Shown piece by piece: positions 27,562 to 39,168 of a stretch of 64,000 bases of DNA. Numbering within the stretch: position 1 is the stretch's first letter; every line of letters begins with the position of its first letter. Source of the stretch: Amoebidium appalachense (taxonomy: Eukaryota; Ichthyosporea); the NCBI GenBank assembly GCA_963693365.1, contig CAVNZM010000005.1, positions 8,060,001-8,124,000 of the forward strand, in the 5' to 3' direction. A program made the translations under genes and the position numbers. The notes beneath the pieces are model-generated. The model searched no databases. It saw only the letters and a program-made list of their open reading frames with translations, and had not been told where the DNA came from.

Positions 27562-30500
27562 TCAGCCATGCCGATGGCCTGCCAGATGCTGCACTAACTT
27601 AAGTCTCCCTAAAGCTTTGGTGCACATGTCGGCCACGTTACTGTTCGTGCTGCAATACACAAGTTCTACATCCCCATTCTCCACACACTCACGGGTGTAG
27701 TGGTACTGAACGTCGATGTGTTTGCTCCTGTTATGGAGCATCGGGTTCCTTGCAAGCTTGATGCTGGCCTGGTTGTCGGCGTAGATGATGGTCGCCTCAC
27801 TCATATCGTAGCCCAGCTGCCCCAGCAGCTGTCGTAGCCACTTAGCCTCTTTGACTGCCAGGCACGTAGCCATATACTCCGCCTCTGTAGATGAAGTAGC
27901 CACAGTCTTCTGTTGCTTGCTGCCCCAGCTGATGGCAGATCCATTGGCAGTGAAGATGTATCCGCTCGTCGACTTACGGTCGTCGGAGTTGCCAGCGTAA
28001 TCGGAGGCAGTGAATCCCTCCACTGTTGTACTCCCTCCTCGTCCTCCGCGGTAGACAATCCCGTAGTTGGTTGTCCCCTTGAGGTACCGGAGAAGATGTT
28101 TGGCTGCGTCCCAGTGTTGAAGTCCCGGGTTGCTCACGAACTTACTAAGTTCCCCCACTGCTTGTGCAATGTCTGGCCGGGTGGCCACCATTGCGTACAT
28201 TAAGGAGCCCACAGCTCTGGCATAAGGAACTTGCCGCATCGCCACTCTCTCCTCCTCGCTTGCCGGACTCATGGCCTTGCTCAACACACATCGCTCCGGT
28301 AGCGGTGTTGACTTAGCCTTGCAGTCGACCATGTTGAAGCGCCGCATCAATGACTTGATGTACGTTTCCTGTGACAATTTTATATCGCCTGTTGCAGCGT
28401 CACGACTGACCTGCACACCGAGTAGCAGCTTTGGCTCGCCGATCACCTTGACGGAGAACTTCGTCGCAACCTGCCTGACGAATTCTTGAATAAGATCATC
28501 TGTCGACGCCGCCACTAGCATGTCGTCCACATGCACAGCCACCACCGTCTTTCCACTTCCGTTGACCTTGAAGTAGACACATCGATCAGCTTCCACACGT
28601 GTGAAGCCAAGATCGACCATAGCCTCATGCATCTTCTCATTCCAGCACCTTGCTGCTTGCTTGAGGCCATACAGACTTTTGTGCAAACGACACACATAGT
28701 CTTCCTTTCCGGGTACCTCGTACCCACGCGGTTGCTGCATGTACAGCTCTTCCTTGATGTCGCCGTTCAGGAACGCCGTGACGATATCTATTTGTGTGAG
28801 GTGCATGTTCTCTGCCGCTGCCATAGCGAAGAGAAGTCTGAAGCTGGTGAACTTGGCCACCGGGGCAAAGGTCTCTTCGTAGTCTATCCCCTCTTGCTGA
28901 GAGAAGCCCCTGGCCACACCACGGGCCTTGTAGCGCTCGACACTGCCGTCGGCGTTGCGTTTCATCTTGAAGACCCACTTGAAGGAAACTGCCCGACGAC
29001 CTGGTGGGAGTGGCACCAGTGACCATGTCCCATTCTTGACTAGAGATTCGTACTCCTCGTCCAGCGCAGCCTTCCACTTTGCACCATCTGGCCTGGAGAT
29101 TGCTTCTTCCAGTGTCACAGGGTCATCCTCATTGCTATCAGCACTCTCAATTGCTATGCTGATACTGTCGCGGTACTCTACTACACCTGCGTTGATGCCG
29201 TAGGTCCCACCGCGCCTTGTAGTCATAGACGGATAGGCACTTCTGGTTGCAACCTGCAACTCTGCACTATCTTCCTCGTCTCCTGACCCTGCCGCGTCCG
29301 AATCGCCGCTGTCCTCGCCCGCGCCGTCGCCGATAGCATCTGAATCATATCCACTGTCAGTGCCGATTGTAGGCTTCCGAAAGGAATGTTGCTTCTTGGC
29401 GCTGATTGGATCCCTCGATTCCAAGCTCTGCTGATTTCCGATTGGCTTATGCATCAGCAATTCCATTGGCTCATCTTGCACCACCGGAATACCGGCCTTT
29501 GGGGTGCATGATTCATCGATCACCACATCTCGCCCGACGATAGTCTTGCGCGCCTCGGTGTCCCACAACAAGTACGTCTTGCTGTCACCTGTGTAGCCGA
29601 CGAATTTACACTCCCGACTCTTGGCGTCTAGCTTCCTGCGCTCGTCCTTCGGCACATGGACAAATGCCTTGCTACCAAATACACGTAGATGGCTAACATC
29701 GGGCTTCTCTCCATACCATGCCTCCCAAGGTGTCATGCCACCCAGTACTGTGGTTGGCGTCAGGTTCTTGATGTACACAGCTGCCTGTACTGCTAGCTGC
29801 CAGAACCCCATACTCATGCCTGCTGACTGCAGCATGCAGCGCGCCGTCTCGACAATGGTCCTGTTAGCCCTCTCTGCTACACCATTCTGCTCTGGTGTGT
29901 AAGGGACTGTCGCCTCATGTTCAATGCCGCACGCTTCCAGGAACGACTTGAACTCAGTGGAGGTGTACTCACCCCCGTTGTCGGAACGCAGAATCTTGAT
30001 GCTGGCACCGTGTTGCTTCTCTACGTGTGCCTTGTACTTCTTGAAGTAAGTATGCACTTGGGATTTATGTTTCATGAAGTACACCGTAGTGAACCTTGTC
30101 TTGTCGTCGATGAAGGTGACATAATACTTGGAACCTTGCAGCGACTCCTTGTTGAACGGTCCTGCCACATCAGAATGAACTCTGTCGAGCTTCGCTGGCG
30201 CTGTCTTGCGGGGTAGCTTACTGAAAGAGAGCCGGGCTTGCTTCCCTCTCGCGCATCCCTCGCACACACCGTCATCCTGGGTTTTGCAGTCGATGCACAG
30301 ACCCTCGACGATGTTTTCTTTAACCATCTTCTGTAGCGTGTTTATTGCCACATGACCAAACCGCCGGTGCCATAAACTGGCGCTGCCCTTTACCGGCTCA
30401 CACACGGTGTTACCCCCACTGCTGCCGACTGCAGTGGTCACCATGTTCACGCTCTCACATACGGGTTTCACTAGGAGACGATACAGGCCTCCCTCCACTA

Positions 30501-31695
30501 CCCCACGGGCCACAACTTGGCCATCTGTGGCACTCTCAATCGTACACTGTCGACCGTCGGTGATGCCTCTTAACCCGTGCTTGCCAGCGCTTGAAGCCGA
30601 CATCACGTTAGTTCCAAATGCTGGCACGTACAGCACATTCTGCAGTCTAAATGTCATGCTGTTGCCCTGGAACTCACTTGTTAATCTTACGACGCCTATT
30701 CCTAGCGCCATCACACCCGGGGTGTTACCCAGAGCGACGGGTTTGGGTGTGATCGACCGGAAGTCTTCCATCCAGTCCTTTCGGCATGTGACATGGGAGG
30801 TTGCGCCGCAGTCCCAATACCACTCAGTTGAAGAAGGGAGTCCGCTGTTTACCGCCATGGCGAGTATCTCCTTGGAAGCTCCGTTCTGCTTCGCCTTGTC
30901 GCCGCGATTGCCGCCCTTCTTCTTCTTTGGACACTGTGACTTGTAGTGCCCAAACTTGTGACATTTGTAACACTCCACCTTGGATATGTCAGTCACGCGC
31001 GGCTTGCCGGTGTCCTGTCGTGGCGTACCGCCGCGCCATTGGGTGCTGGTCATCATCACCCGCTGCTGTTCCCTTGCAGCCTCGTTCTCCTCAAAACCAC
31101 GCAGCTTGGCGATTATCTTTTCCATTGTCTTCTCAGCTGCTGGTAACGCTTGAATGGTCCTAACGTCGGTACGGAATCGGTCGTCAGCGCCTACACCGTC
31201 CAGGAATTTCTCGGCAACCATGTCCTCACTAACTCCATTGGGATCGATATGAAGAAGATCCTGCACAATGCACTCCAGGCGGGCCGCATACTCCAGCACG
31301 CTTTCCGTCGGCATCATATCAGCACGCCAGAACTGTTGAATCAACATTCTCTTGTGATCATCTGTGTTGCGCGCAGCGTATGATGCTACCGTATCCCATA
31401 TGTCCTTGGGATTTCTTACGGCAATAGCTCGCCGACACAGGCTTGCAGGTACATCACCTAGTGTCTCCACCAGGTAGGAAGTCGCCTTCTTCTGATCCAA
31501 GGGGTCGATCTCCACCGGAGGTTGCTCCACCGGTTCGCCGTCCTCTCCTATCACTTCAGGAGCCACGTCTTCAATCGTGTACCATAATTCCTCGCCCTCG
31601 AGGAAGCACTTCATGCGCATGGCCCACATTGAGTAGGAGATTTTGCCCTTGCCTTCTCCTTCATACATGGGAACTGGACATTTTGCTCTTCCCAT
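27562..31695 (-). CDS. Ty1/copia Gag-Pol polyprotein, intact
   Basis: A single open frame of 1,377 codons. Domains in order are a copia-type Gag with zinc knuckle CYKCHKFGHYKSQC, an aspartic protease site DCGATSH (usual DSGA changed at the second position), an HHCC-type pre-integrase segment (WHRRFGH...CIDC...CEGC), an integrase core with HSDVAGPF, RSDNGGEYTS and NGVAERANR (the D, D, E residues), a reverse transcriptase with the LTQIDIVTAFLNG region and VHVDD catalytic site, and RNase H with ASDYAGN, SSTEAEY and YADNQAS. The order integrase before reverse transcriptase is that of copia. No stop or frameshift is present, so the copy may be young. Confidence 0.96.
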   Translation of the reverse strand: MGRAKCPVPMYEGEGKGKISYSMWAMRMKCFLEGEELWYTIEDVAPEVIGEDGEPVEQPPVEIDPLDQKKATSYLVETLGDVPASLCRRAIAVRNPKDIWDTVASYAARNTDDHKRMLIQQFWRADMMPTESVLEYAARLECIVQDLLHIDPNGVSEDMVAEKFLDGVGADDRFRTDVRTIQALPAAEKTMEKIIAKLRGFEENEAAREQQRVMMTSTQWRGGTPRQDTGKPRVTDISKVECYKCHKFGHYKSQCPKKKKGGNRGDKAKQNGASKEILAMAVNSGLPSSTEWYWDCGATSHVTCRKDWMEDFRSITPKPVALGNTPGVMALGIGVVRLTSEFQGNSMTFRLQNVLYVPAFGTNVMSASSAGKHGLRGITDGRQCTIESATDGQVVARGVVEGGLYRLLVKPVCESVNMVTTAVGSSGGNTVCEPVKGSASLWHRRFGHVAINTLQKMVKENIVEGLCIDCKTQDDGVCEGCARGKQARLSFSKLPRKTAPAKLDRVHSDVAGPFNKESLQGSKYYVTFIDDKTRFTTVYFMKHKSQVHTYFKKYKAHVEKQHGASIKILRSDNGGEYTSTEFKSFLEACGIEHEATVPYTPEQNGVAERANRTIVETARCMLQSAGMSMGFWQLAVQAAVYIKNLTPTTVLGGMTPWEAWYGEKPDVSHLRVFGSKAFVHVPKDERRKLDAKSRECKFVGYTGDSKTYLLWDTEARKTIVGRDVVIDESCTPKAGIPVVQDEPMELLMHKPIGNQQSLESRDPISAKKQHSFRKPTIGTDSGYDSDAIGDGAGEDSGDSDAAGSGDEEDSAELQVATRSAYPSMTTRRGGTYGINAGVVEYRDSISIAIESADSNEDDPVTLEEAISRPDGAKWKAALDEEYESLVKNGTWSLVPLPPGRRAVSFKWVFKMKRNADGSVERYKARGVARGFSQQEGIDYEETFAPVAKFTSFRLLFAMAAAENMHLTQIDIVTAFLNGDIKEELYMQQPRGYEVPGKEDYVCRLHKSLYGLKQAARCWNEKMHEAMVDLGFTRVEADRCVYFKVNGSGKTVVAVHVDDMLVAASTDDLIQEFVRQVATKFSVKVIGEPKLLLGVQVSRDAATGDIKLSQETYIKSLMRRFNMVDCKAKSTPLPERCVLSKAMSPASEEERVAMRQVPYARAVGSLMYAMVATRPDIAQAVGELSKFVSNPGLQHWDAAKHLLRYLKGTTNYGIVYRGGRGGSTTVEGFTASDYAGNSDDRKSTSGYIFTANGSAISWGSKQQKTVATSSTEAEYMATCLAVKEAKWLRQLLGQLGYDMSEATIIYADNQASIKLARNPMLHNRSKHIDVQYHYTRECVENGDVELVYCSTNSNVADMCTKALGRLKLVQHLAGHRHG

Positions 31696-31729
31696 CTTGT
31701 CTCAACAGTCGCTTGATCGTAGCGTTGTA

Positions 31730-32048
31730 CTGGGCCCATAACCGTAACTTAGAGGTTTCTCTGTGAGACTTTATTATTTGCTGACTTCCATTGACTGGCC
31801 GGCCGGGACCTTTATATACTTGTGGTCTGGCTCACTGGAATGTTACATACTATTCCCGATTGGTCTACCCGCCGCTATGGATCTAGTCGCTACCAATCAA
31901 AGCACTCCAATAGAATCTTCTAGACTCTTCTAGATCTATCCTGATCTATCGTGAACCTATCCACCAGTTTATCCCGAATATCTCGAATATTCCCGATCAC
32001 TAGTGCTACGCTAACGCAGGGCATACCGGATGGCTATCCTGTTCGACA
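31730..32048 (-). repeat. Copia 5' LTR (lower boundary approximate)
   Basis: It starts with TGTCGAACAGG at 32,048. It includes CCAATCGG near 31,857, TATATAAAGG at 31,809-31,818 and AATAAAG near 31,770. The lower boundary is uncertain because the 3' LTR lacks this part. The upper 127 bp match the left copy exactly. Confidence 0.65.
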
Positions 32049-33633
32049 TGCGGAACGTGCTGCGAGTAGTGTTGCGTTTGCGCTTGGCGGTGGTGTGCAG
32101 GTTGTCATAGGGCTGTACACCGGGAATGTCTATAGCTTCGGTCATGGGGAAGCGGGTGTTTGTGTTGTGCTTGGCGGTGGGAGGGGGTGTAGGGGGTGCG
32201 GTGAATGCACAGCCTACAAAATTCCCAATATCCAGTGTCATGTTTGCGCTGTTGTAGCCGTAGCTGGGGCTAGCGGGTGGATAGGCCGGACGCATGTTGC
32301 GCTTGGGTGTGTTGTTGTTGTTGGACACTTGCATGTGGAGGGTGGGGTTGGTATTGTTGGTGTTGGAATTAAGAGACCGGTTGTCGTTCATTTTCATGTG
32401 GTTGGCTACTGCGCGGTGCACGACACTACACTCGTCTGTGTAATGCGAAAAAGAGTCAGGATGGGCGATACACATGGGTTGGGGTTGGTTTTGTGTTTGT
32501 GTGGAGGGGTTGGGTGGTGTTGCTGGGTTGGGTGGGGGTTGGGTGGTGTGTGTGGATGCTCGGTAGGAGGGGTGTAAAGGGCGGTGGCGCATGCGGTTGC
32601 GTCGAGCGGAAAGGTAGGGGTTGTAACGTGTGTTTGGTGGTGTGGAAGCGTTTGTGGTTGTTTGTTTGTGTGCAGAGTTGGGGTAGGAGGAGGATGGGTT
32701 TGGCTCCTGCACTACATGCACGGTGTTTGCATAGGACACACGTTTTTTCCCGTGAGTGATTGCACCTTGATAATCACATGCACGCCTCAATTTATTTAAA
32801 TCATAGGGAGCATCATCAGGTAGCCTTTCTTTAAGATTATCAGAAAGACCTTCCCACACCTTGTAACTAAAATCCGGGCCACTTGTGGGTTGTTTTGCAC
32901 GTTGCGCTAATTTACGTTTTTGCGCAAAATATTCCCTAAATGATTGGTTATTTTCCATGTGAAATTTATTGTATTTGGTAGTGGCAGCAATTAACATGGC
33001 CGGATTATTAAATTCATCCCTCAATAAATCTTCGAGAGTTTCATAAACCCTGTACCATTGCCCCTTTTTGGAATAAAGGTTATCTAAATTTTGGTTATCC
33101 ATGATTTCGCGCGCCATCCCGCGGCAATTATTAACCAATAGAACGCACCGATAATAATCATTCATGCCAACACGATTAGCATGAGAGTTAATATGAGTGA
33201 GAAAATTCTCCAAGTGTGTAGAATTCGAATTATTATTGTTTTCGGCAGTGTCGTCCTTAGGGTCACCTGAAAACTTGGGGCCAGTGTACTTACTTAGAGA
33301 TCGATCTTCAGAAAAAGTCTTTTTGTGTGAATTTTCAGAATTTTTGTTTTGATTTTTGTGGTTTTCGTTATTTATGTTGTTGATGTTGTTTTTGTTGTTT
33401 TCGTTTTTGTTGTTGTTGTTTTGCTTGTGGTTATTGTTGCCAGAATTTTCGTTTTGTGAATCATTATCACTTGTGTCGTTTACATTTGTGCGCCCACTGT
33501 CATTACTGCTGTTTTCATCGTGGGAGTTATTTTCGTCTCCTGAGGATGCAACATCCTGCATTTCTGTGTCGCTATCACTCAGCTCGTATTCAGAGCCAGA
33601 CTTTGTACTGGAACTACGTGTGCGGGGTGCCAT
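32049..33633 (-). pseudogene. Truncated LTR-retrotransposon Gag-like gene
   Basis: The frame starts at 33,633 (MAPRTRSSSTKSGSEYE), passes through a low-complexity Asn/Lys-rich stretch (residues about 25-110), then a helical Gag-like region (VLLVNNCRGMAREIM, VYETLEDLLRDEF, SFREYFAQKRKLAQRAK), a basic/proline-rich stretch and a Cys/His segment (CIAHPDSFSHYTDEC). It enters the copia LTR at 32,048, so the last residues come from the LTR and the natural C-terminus plus any pol are missing. Confidence 0.75.
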
Positions 33634-33752
33634 GTTGATACACAGAATGTGCTGTAGTGCACGTGCAATGTGTATGTATGTGTGTAAATAACCGTCGGAG
33701 AGAAGGAGTGGAGGGGTGCTGAAGCTGTTGTAGGCCGAAGAAGAACCGTAGA

Positions 33753-33765
33753 CTCTCTGCTACCA
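33753..33765 (-). other. Primer-binding site, Met-tRNA type
   Basis: On the minus strand TGGTAGCAGAGAG lies about 120 bp upstream of the Gag-like start. It matches the 3' end complement of initiator methionine tRNA as used by many LTR elements (recalled, not searched). Confidence 0.6.
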
Positions 33766-33768
33766 CGT

Positions 33769-34470
33769 TGAGGACCGTGACGGCGGTCTGTTACACACTA
33801 AGTATGGCAATTTATGAATACTTGGACGTTTATTGATGCTCATAAGCTGTGGCAACCTGGCCGTAATGTAGATGTGACGAGGGAACTGTACGTGACTGTA
33901 TCAATACGATGGCCTACAGGCAATAGTGATGACCATAGACAAGCAATGCCTATTCGCTATGCGTGTTATTTCCCTTAGTTGTGACCATGTACTAAGAAGG
34001 GGAAAGACCCTGTCTAACTAACGAATTCTAACTACCTTTTATACTTTCTAGCGCTCTTGGCTACACTAAATATTATGTTAAAAGAGTTCCGACATCTATG
34101 TACAAAGTGCGCGGCTACAGATCTAACCAATCAATCTATTCGATCTATTCTTTGCTCACTATGATGTCATCCTATAAGACCTTATGAGTGGATCCGGCTC
34201 ACAGCTACTTATCATATAGAGACAGCACGTACAGGGCATATTTACATTACAAGTTACTACATATTTCTCTAGAATGACAGATATATATCAGCCTTATATC
34301 ATTGTTAATTATTTACACACTTCCGTTAATTGATTTCATCTCTCTGTAAGAATATAAGTACAAACCTCATGGCAATCTTTCGCCGGCGGCTCGTGGCTCT
34401 TGGCTCATGGCTTTTCGCCATATACAGCTAAGTCTATTGATTGTTCATTCGCTCACACTCATTCACAACA
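33769..34470 (-). repeat. Probable LTR of the Gag-like element, about 700 bp
   Basis: Read on minus, the block starts TGTTGTGAATGAGTGTG at 34,470 and ends ...CCTCA just before the primer-binding site, so it has TG...CA ends. No second copy is in the window, so the boundaries are inferred. Confidence 0.45.
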
Positions 34471-36178
34471 TTCCATAATTAGATTGCCTTTCGCGTACAG
34501 GTACACGCGTATACATGTGTTCATTGTTTAAGACGTAATATGTTAGCAAAAATGTGTTACACTAATAACGGGAATAAACCTTCGTAATCTTTTACATGCC
34601 TCTGGTAAGATAGATGGCTCATGGGAGCTTCCCATGGTCTCCAGACACGTGGTTATAAGACATGATCAGGATACATTGCACGGACATACGGCCGTGTTTA
34701 TTTCAATTTATTGATCTAGGATCTGGCCAATCAAATCAGTGTACAAGGATGCCTTCCTTTCGGCTGTGGGTAACCTAAATCATATGTAATTGATACAAAA
34801 GAGATGTAATTTGATATGCAATACATATAGGTTGTGCATAGATTTATTACCGAAAATGAGGTTCATTAGATATACTGATAGCTATGTATATAGGCATAGA
34901 ATACCTATATTGACTATATACAGTCAGGTCACCAATAGACCTCATAATAGTTGCCAAGTAGACCAAAGCATAGATATCCAACATGCATCCCAGTATATAT
35001 GCACTGGATCAGTAAATGAACAACGAAAATGGATGTGATAGACGACCAAAAGACACCCTTTAGATATCGGCCCTTGCATATATTATATATATAAATAGAC
35101 ATATAGGCAGAAATCCGAACAACGTGTCTGGATATGTATTCTATATCCACAGTGATATCTAATACTCATCCGTTGCATGTATATCCTAAGGACTAATCTA
35201 ATATATGAGTGATATCCAATCGGATATCATCACTTCCGTGTCTGGATATGCACTACATCAGCAAAGGCCACCCACCCATCCATTCGGTATCATTCGGGCA
35301 TCATGGATATTAGAATGATAGTACCCATACACGAACCCACCCTTCATCCAACAATATATCAGTCTGATACTCTTTTTGTTAAATCCTAATATCCGGTTAT
35401 TTTAAGATATTAGAATGATATCCATGTCTAGATATCATTCTGATATTGGAATAGCCCCCGAAAAAGCCCGAAAAGCCCCCGAAAAAAGGCGTTGTTCTAC
35501 TTGTTGCTCTATCCTTTGGCCATCCCGCTATGTATCATTCTGATAACATAATAGATATTGGAATGATACATACCCTCAAATGCTCTACGTTTTCAGATAG
35601 GGGTAAACATATCTGAATGAGACTTGAATAGTACATTACAAAGTACAAAAAGTGCCCTCGTTGGTCATAAACGGTTATCCAAATGATATCATAATGATAT
35701 CATTGCAAGAACGGGAGGTGTATTATAATATCTTTGTATGCCCTATTATGGTATTGGTATGATAGAAGAAAATGAAATTATCTTCCTTTCCTGATATCAG
35801 AATGGTCTCATTCTAATACCGTGAATGATATCCAAATGATATCTATTGTAGAAAAGGGGGTGTATTATAATATCTTTGAATGCCCTATTATGGTATTGGT
35901 ATGATAGAGGAAAATGTAGCGAAATTCCTTTCCTAATATCATATTGGTGTCATTCTAATATCGTGAATTCCAAAACCTCATATCATAATAGCACTATTCC
36001 AATATCTTAAAATCGTGGAACATTTAAATCTGTACCCTATTATAGTATCATAATTGAGAGACATGTATATCATTATGGTCACCTTTGATTGTCGTTGTGG
36101 GCATCATAATGGTCACTTAAAATATATCATTCGTGTACCATAATGGTACCATTTTATTGATTCGTTCCGTCGTCGACG
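34471..36178. repeat. AT-rich palindromic low-complexity DNA
   Basis: No gene is seen. The segment is full of words such as GATATCATTCTGATAT and AATGATATCC. A unit of about 142 bp beginning TGTATTATAATATCTTTG is duplicated in tandem (35,719 and 35,861). The vocabulary resembles the 147-bp satellite at 45,060-46,440. A poly(C) run follows at 36,180-36,207. Confidence 0.6.
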
Positions 36179-36179
36179 T

Positions 36180-36210
<31 letters not shown>

Positions 36211-36506
36211 CGATCTGCTATTAGCACTAAACTGTATTCAGACTTAGAAAACAAAAAAAAAATTTCTAAGTAAATCTCAAAAAAAAAAAAAAAATTTTTT
36301 TTCTAAGTAAATCTCAAAAAAATTTCTAAGTCTCGCTCAAAGAGAACTACGTATCATGATGTTTTTCAAAAGTTCTAAGACACACGCCCAGCGTGTGTTA
36401 ATACCGTCACATTTTAACCTTCCAAACAACCAAAATAAAACATAACAATATACTAACATTTTTGTTAGTTAGTATACTAAATTATTATTTCTTTTAGTCT
36501 TGTGGT

Positions 36507-37726
36507 TCAATATCTTGGGGGGATCTTTATGGGTGATTTTGCGGGCCGCTTATTGGCGACGCGCGACGCCTCGTCGCTGCTGCCGCTCTCACGCTCCTTG
36601 TCCCCCGCACCGCCAACCACCGACCTGTTGCCGTCCAACAGCTTGAGGTCCACCACCTTCTCGTTGGACTGCTTCGTGGAGGGCTTGTCGTCTCCCTTCT
36701 CGTCTTGCACATCAGCTGACAGGCTGAGGACTGCCTTCTCCCGGGCCTTGCAGATCTTTTCCCAGGTCTTTGCATACTGGGTTGGGACAGAAGGAGATTG
36801 TGTGAGTGTTTTTGGCTTTTCTGGCTAGCCTGAGCATGTATGTACCTGGGAAAAATGCTATCACAATGTTACCATACCAAACCTAAAGATGACATGATAG
36901 GATGATACTTGCCCACACTTAGGAGATATCCTTAAAACACTACGATGATACGTAACCCATACATACGACTTATCAATATCATCTTTTCGATATCCATACG
37001 TTGTCTTTCGGACCGGAGCTAAAACACAATGATGGGGGGGGGGGGGGGGGGGGGGGGGGTTGAATGCAGAACACGGTACGAAATACGCATACACGATGAG
37101 AAGCATGGTGCAGGACACATGCAAAGGCAAACATTCAAGTATGCAACATCAGCCATGTGCACAGTATGCGTCATAAGCAGAGCCCATCCTCAGGGAGGAC
37201 CCGGGGGGGGGGGGGGGGGGGGGGGGGGGGTAGTTGTTTACCTTGCTGATCTCTGATGGCCGAGCACCACCCTCGTAGTCAGGCATGTCAGCTCCATACT
37301 TCACAGCTGACCACGAAATCTGAGTGGCAGACTTGTGGGCCATTGGATCCCGCAGTCCGCACTCAAATGTGTGGAGCATGAAGCTGAAGAGCTCGGGCAA
37401 CGCCTTTTGAAACTCCTGTGTGGGTGTTGGTGTGTGTGTTGCGTGTACGTACACGTAAGCATGTGTGTATGTGGTGATGAGGAAAGGGGGTATTCTCCAT
37501 TAGCAGCAAATAAAACCGAATTCGACAATGAAAAATCTGAAATGACTTGAGGAAGTGGGAAGCTGAATGGATACTGGATAACCATGCATGTACCGTTTCT
37601 CTGAGTGATAAGAATTTGATGTCTTGTGTGGTTATGTGTTGGTGATTCGTACGTGGGACAACAGGGGGAAGTGGGAGGGAGGGAGTGGGAGGGAGGGAGT
37701 GGGAGGGAGGGAGTGGGAGTGAGTGT

Positions 37727-37757
<31 letters not shown>

Positions 37758-38152
37758 GGGGGGGGGTCACAGTGCATTAAGAATGAACCAATAAGGAAGA
37801 ACAACAACATTAAACATGAATAAGCATGTTAAAAAAAGCAGCATGAGAAGATTTCGTCTTTGATTGGGGTGGGGTGTGTGTGTGGGGGGGGGGGGGGGGG
37901 GGGGGGGGGGGTAATGGGCACAAACGTTTAGTGTCTTGAAGCTGCTGAGGCGGTTCTTGATGTAGGAGCCGTTGATGGGGGACATGCATTGGGGTGGGGG
38001 GGGGGATCGACGCTGTACATGCGGCCACAGGGATGGTTGTTGCACTCAACTTGAACCTCCACCAACCACCCCTACCACGTCTTCTTGCGGTACCTAACCT
38101 GGTCTGCCAACTTGTTGGGGTCGGCCGCATTGACAGGGGCAACCTGGAACAT
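36507..38152 (-). pseudogene. Partial paralogue of the JmjC gene 3' exons
   Basis: Three exons match the last three exons of the JmjC gene. 38,152-37,926 parallels 49,326-49,117 (NNHPCGRMYSVDP against GYPCGRKYSADP; SYIKNRLSSFKT against GIKTRISSLTP). 37,415-37,242 is exactly the same length (174 bp) as 48,323-48,150 (LRDPMAHKSATQISWSAV against LKDPNAHKCPSTPIQWAHV). 36,776-36,507 (YAKTWEKICKAREKA) parallels 47,772-47,290. The first of these exons has an in-frame TAG at 38,072-38,074 and a frame change at a C10 tract. No JmjC domain exons are present. They may have been lost where the large inverted-repeat arm begins at 38,386. Confidence 0.72.
37039..37066. repeat. G tracts of the paralogue introns
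   Basis: G runs at about 37,035-37,059, 37,203-37,230, 37,741-37,766 and 37,884-37,911 lie in the introns. Two of them start within 20 bp of a donor (exons ending at 37,242 and 37,926). Confidence 0.8.
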
Positions 38153-39039
38153 CTGTGTTGGTGGGCATGGAGGCATTTGACAGTTTTTTGGAAGGGGGGG
38201 AGGGGGGAGGGGGGGGGAGGGGGGAGGGGCTTTTGGTGTGTGTGTGTTTTTTTGTATGTGTGGGTGGGGAAGTGAGTGAGTGAGTGTGTGTGTGTGTTTG
38301 GAAGGGGGGGGGGGGGGGGTTAGAATGAATGAATAACACTAAATGCTAACATGTGAAACACGTTGTGCTGAAAGACAAAAGCACAAACTTATGAAGTCTA
38401 GAGAAGCAGAAAATAGCTTGAACGACTGGTGGAAGGGATGATAGCTATAGTGCTAACAGCAAAAGTAGTGCCCACAGTCGCTGGTTCATGAACGTGAAAA
38501 GGCAACGTGCATCTGCAGCCAGCAGAACACACGCACACGCACGCACACACACACACATACACACACACGCACACAGACACAGATATAATCACAGGCACGG
38601 ACACAGACCAGACAGACAAACGCCATATGCACAAAAGCAGGCAACACAAAACTAACCTTCAAACCCTTTCGCCGTGGGGCGGGAAAGGACCTGCGGACCT
38701 CCGGGAAGGGGGAAGAGAAATGGAGCAAACAACGTGCGTACAGGCTTAAACGGACAAAAAATTGCAAACCGGATTGGGTTTAGCCAATCACTATTTGCTA
38801 TAGACCGGTTTAGTAACCGCCGCGCCTGATTAGGGAAAAGATAAAAATAGATTTCGGCTCGCGCGCGCGCGTGCATCAGCTTGGTGCCCTCACACACAGC
38901 ACATGCACACACAAGTGCACGCACGCACACACACTGTTATCCCTGATCATGATGCCCCCTCCCCCCCTCCCTCTTCCCCCCCCCCGCGCACCCCCCCCCC
39001 CCATACTCACACTCACACCCACAGCTCATGCTCACACTC

Positions 39040-39041
39040 AA

Positions 39042-39098
<57 letters not shown>

Positions 39099-39130
39099 GC
39101 GCGCGCACGCACACACACTCAGACATGCAC

Positions 39131-39168
<38 letters not shown>

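Larger units (their letters stand above)
27298..32048 (-). mobile_element. Ty1/copia retrotransposon, 3' LTR truncated
   Basis: The element runs right to left. The LTR start (TGTCGAACAGGATAGCC on minus) is at 32,048, and the same 127 bp recur without any difference at 27,298-27,424, preceded by a polypurine tract (GCAAGTGGGGG). The left copy ends abruptly after 127 bp, whereas the 5' LTR continues through a TATATAAAGG box (31,809-31,818) and an AATAAAG signal. The 3' LTR is therefore truncated, and no target duplication can be checked. The right end interrupts a gag-like frame. Confidence 0.85.

Noticed and set aside
32049-32053. Target-site duplication of the copia element
   Set aside because: The 3' LTR is truncated, so the second flank is missing and any short match would be chance.
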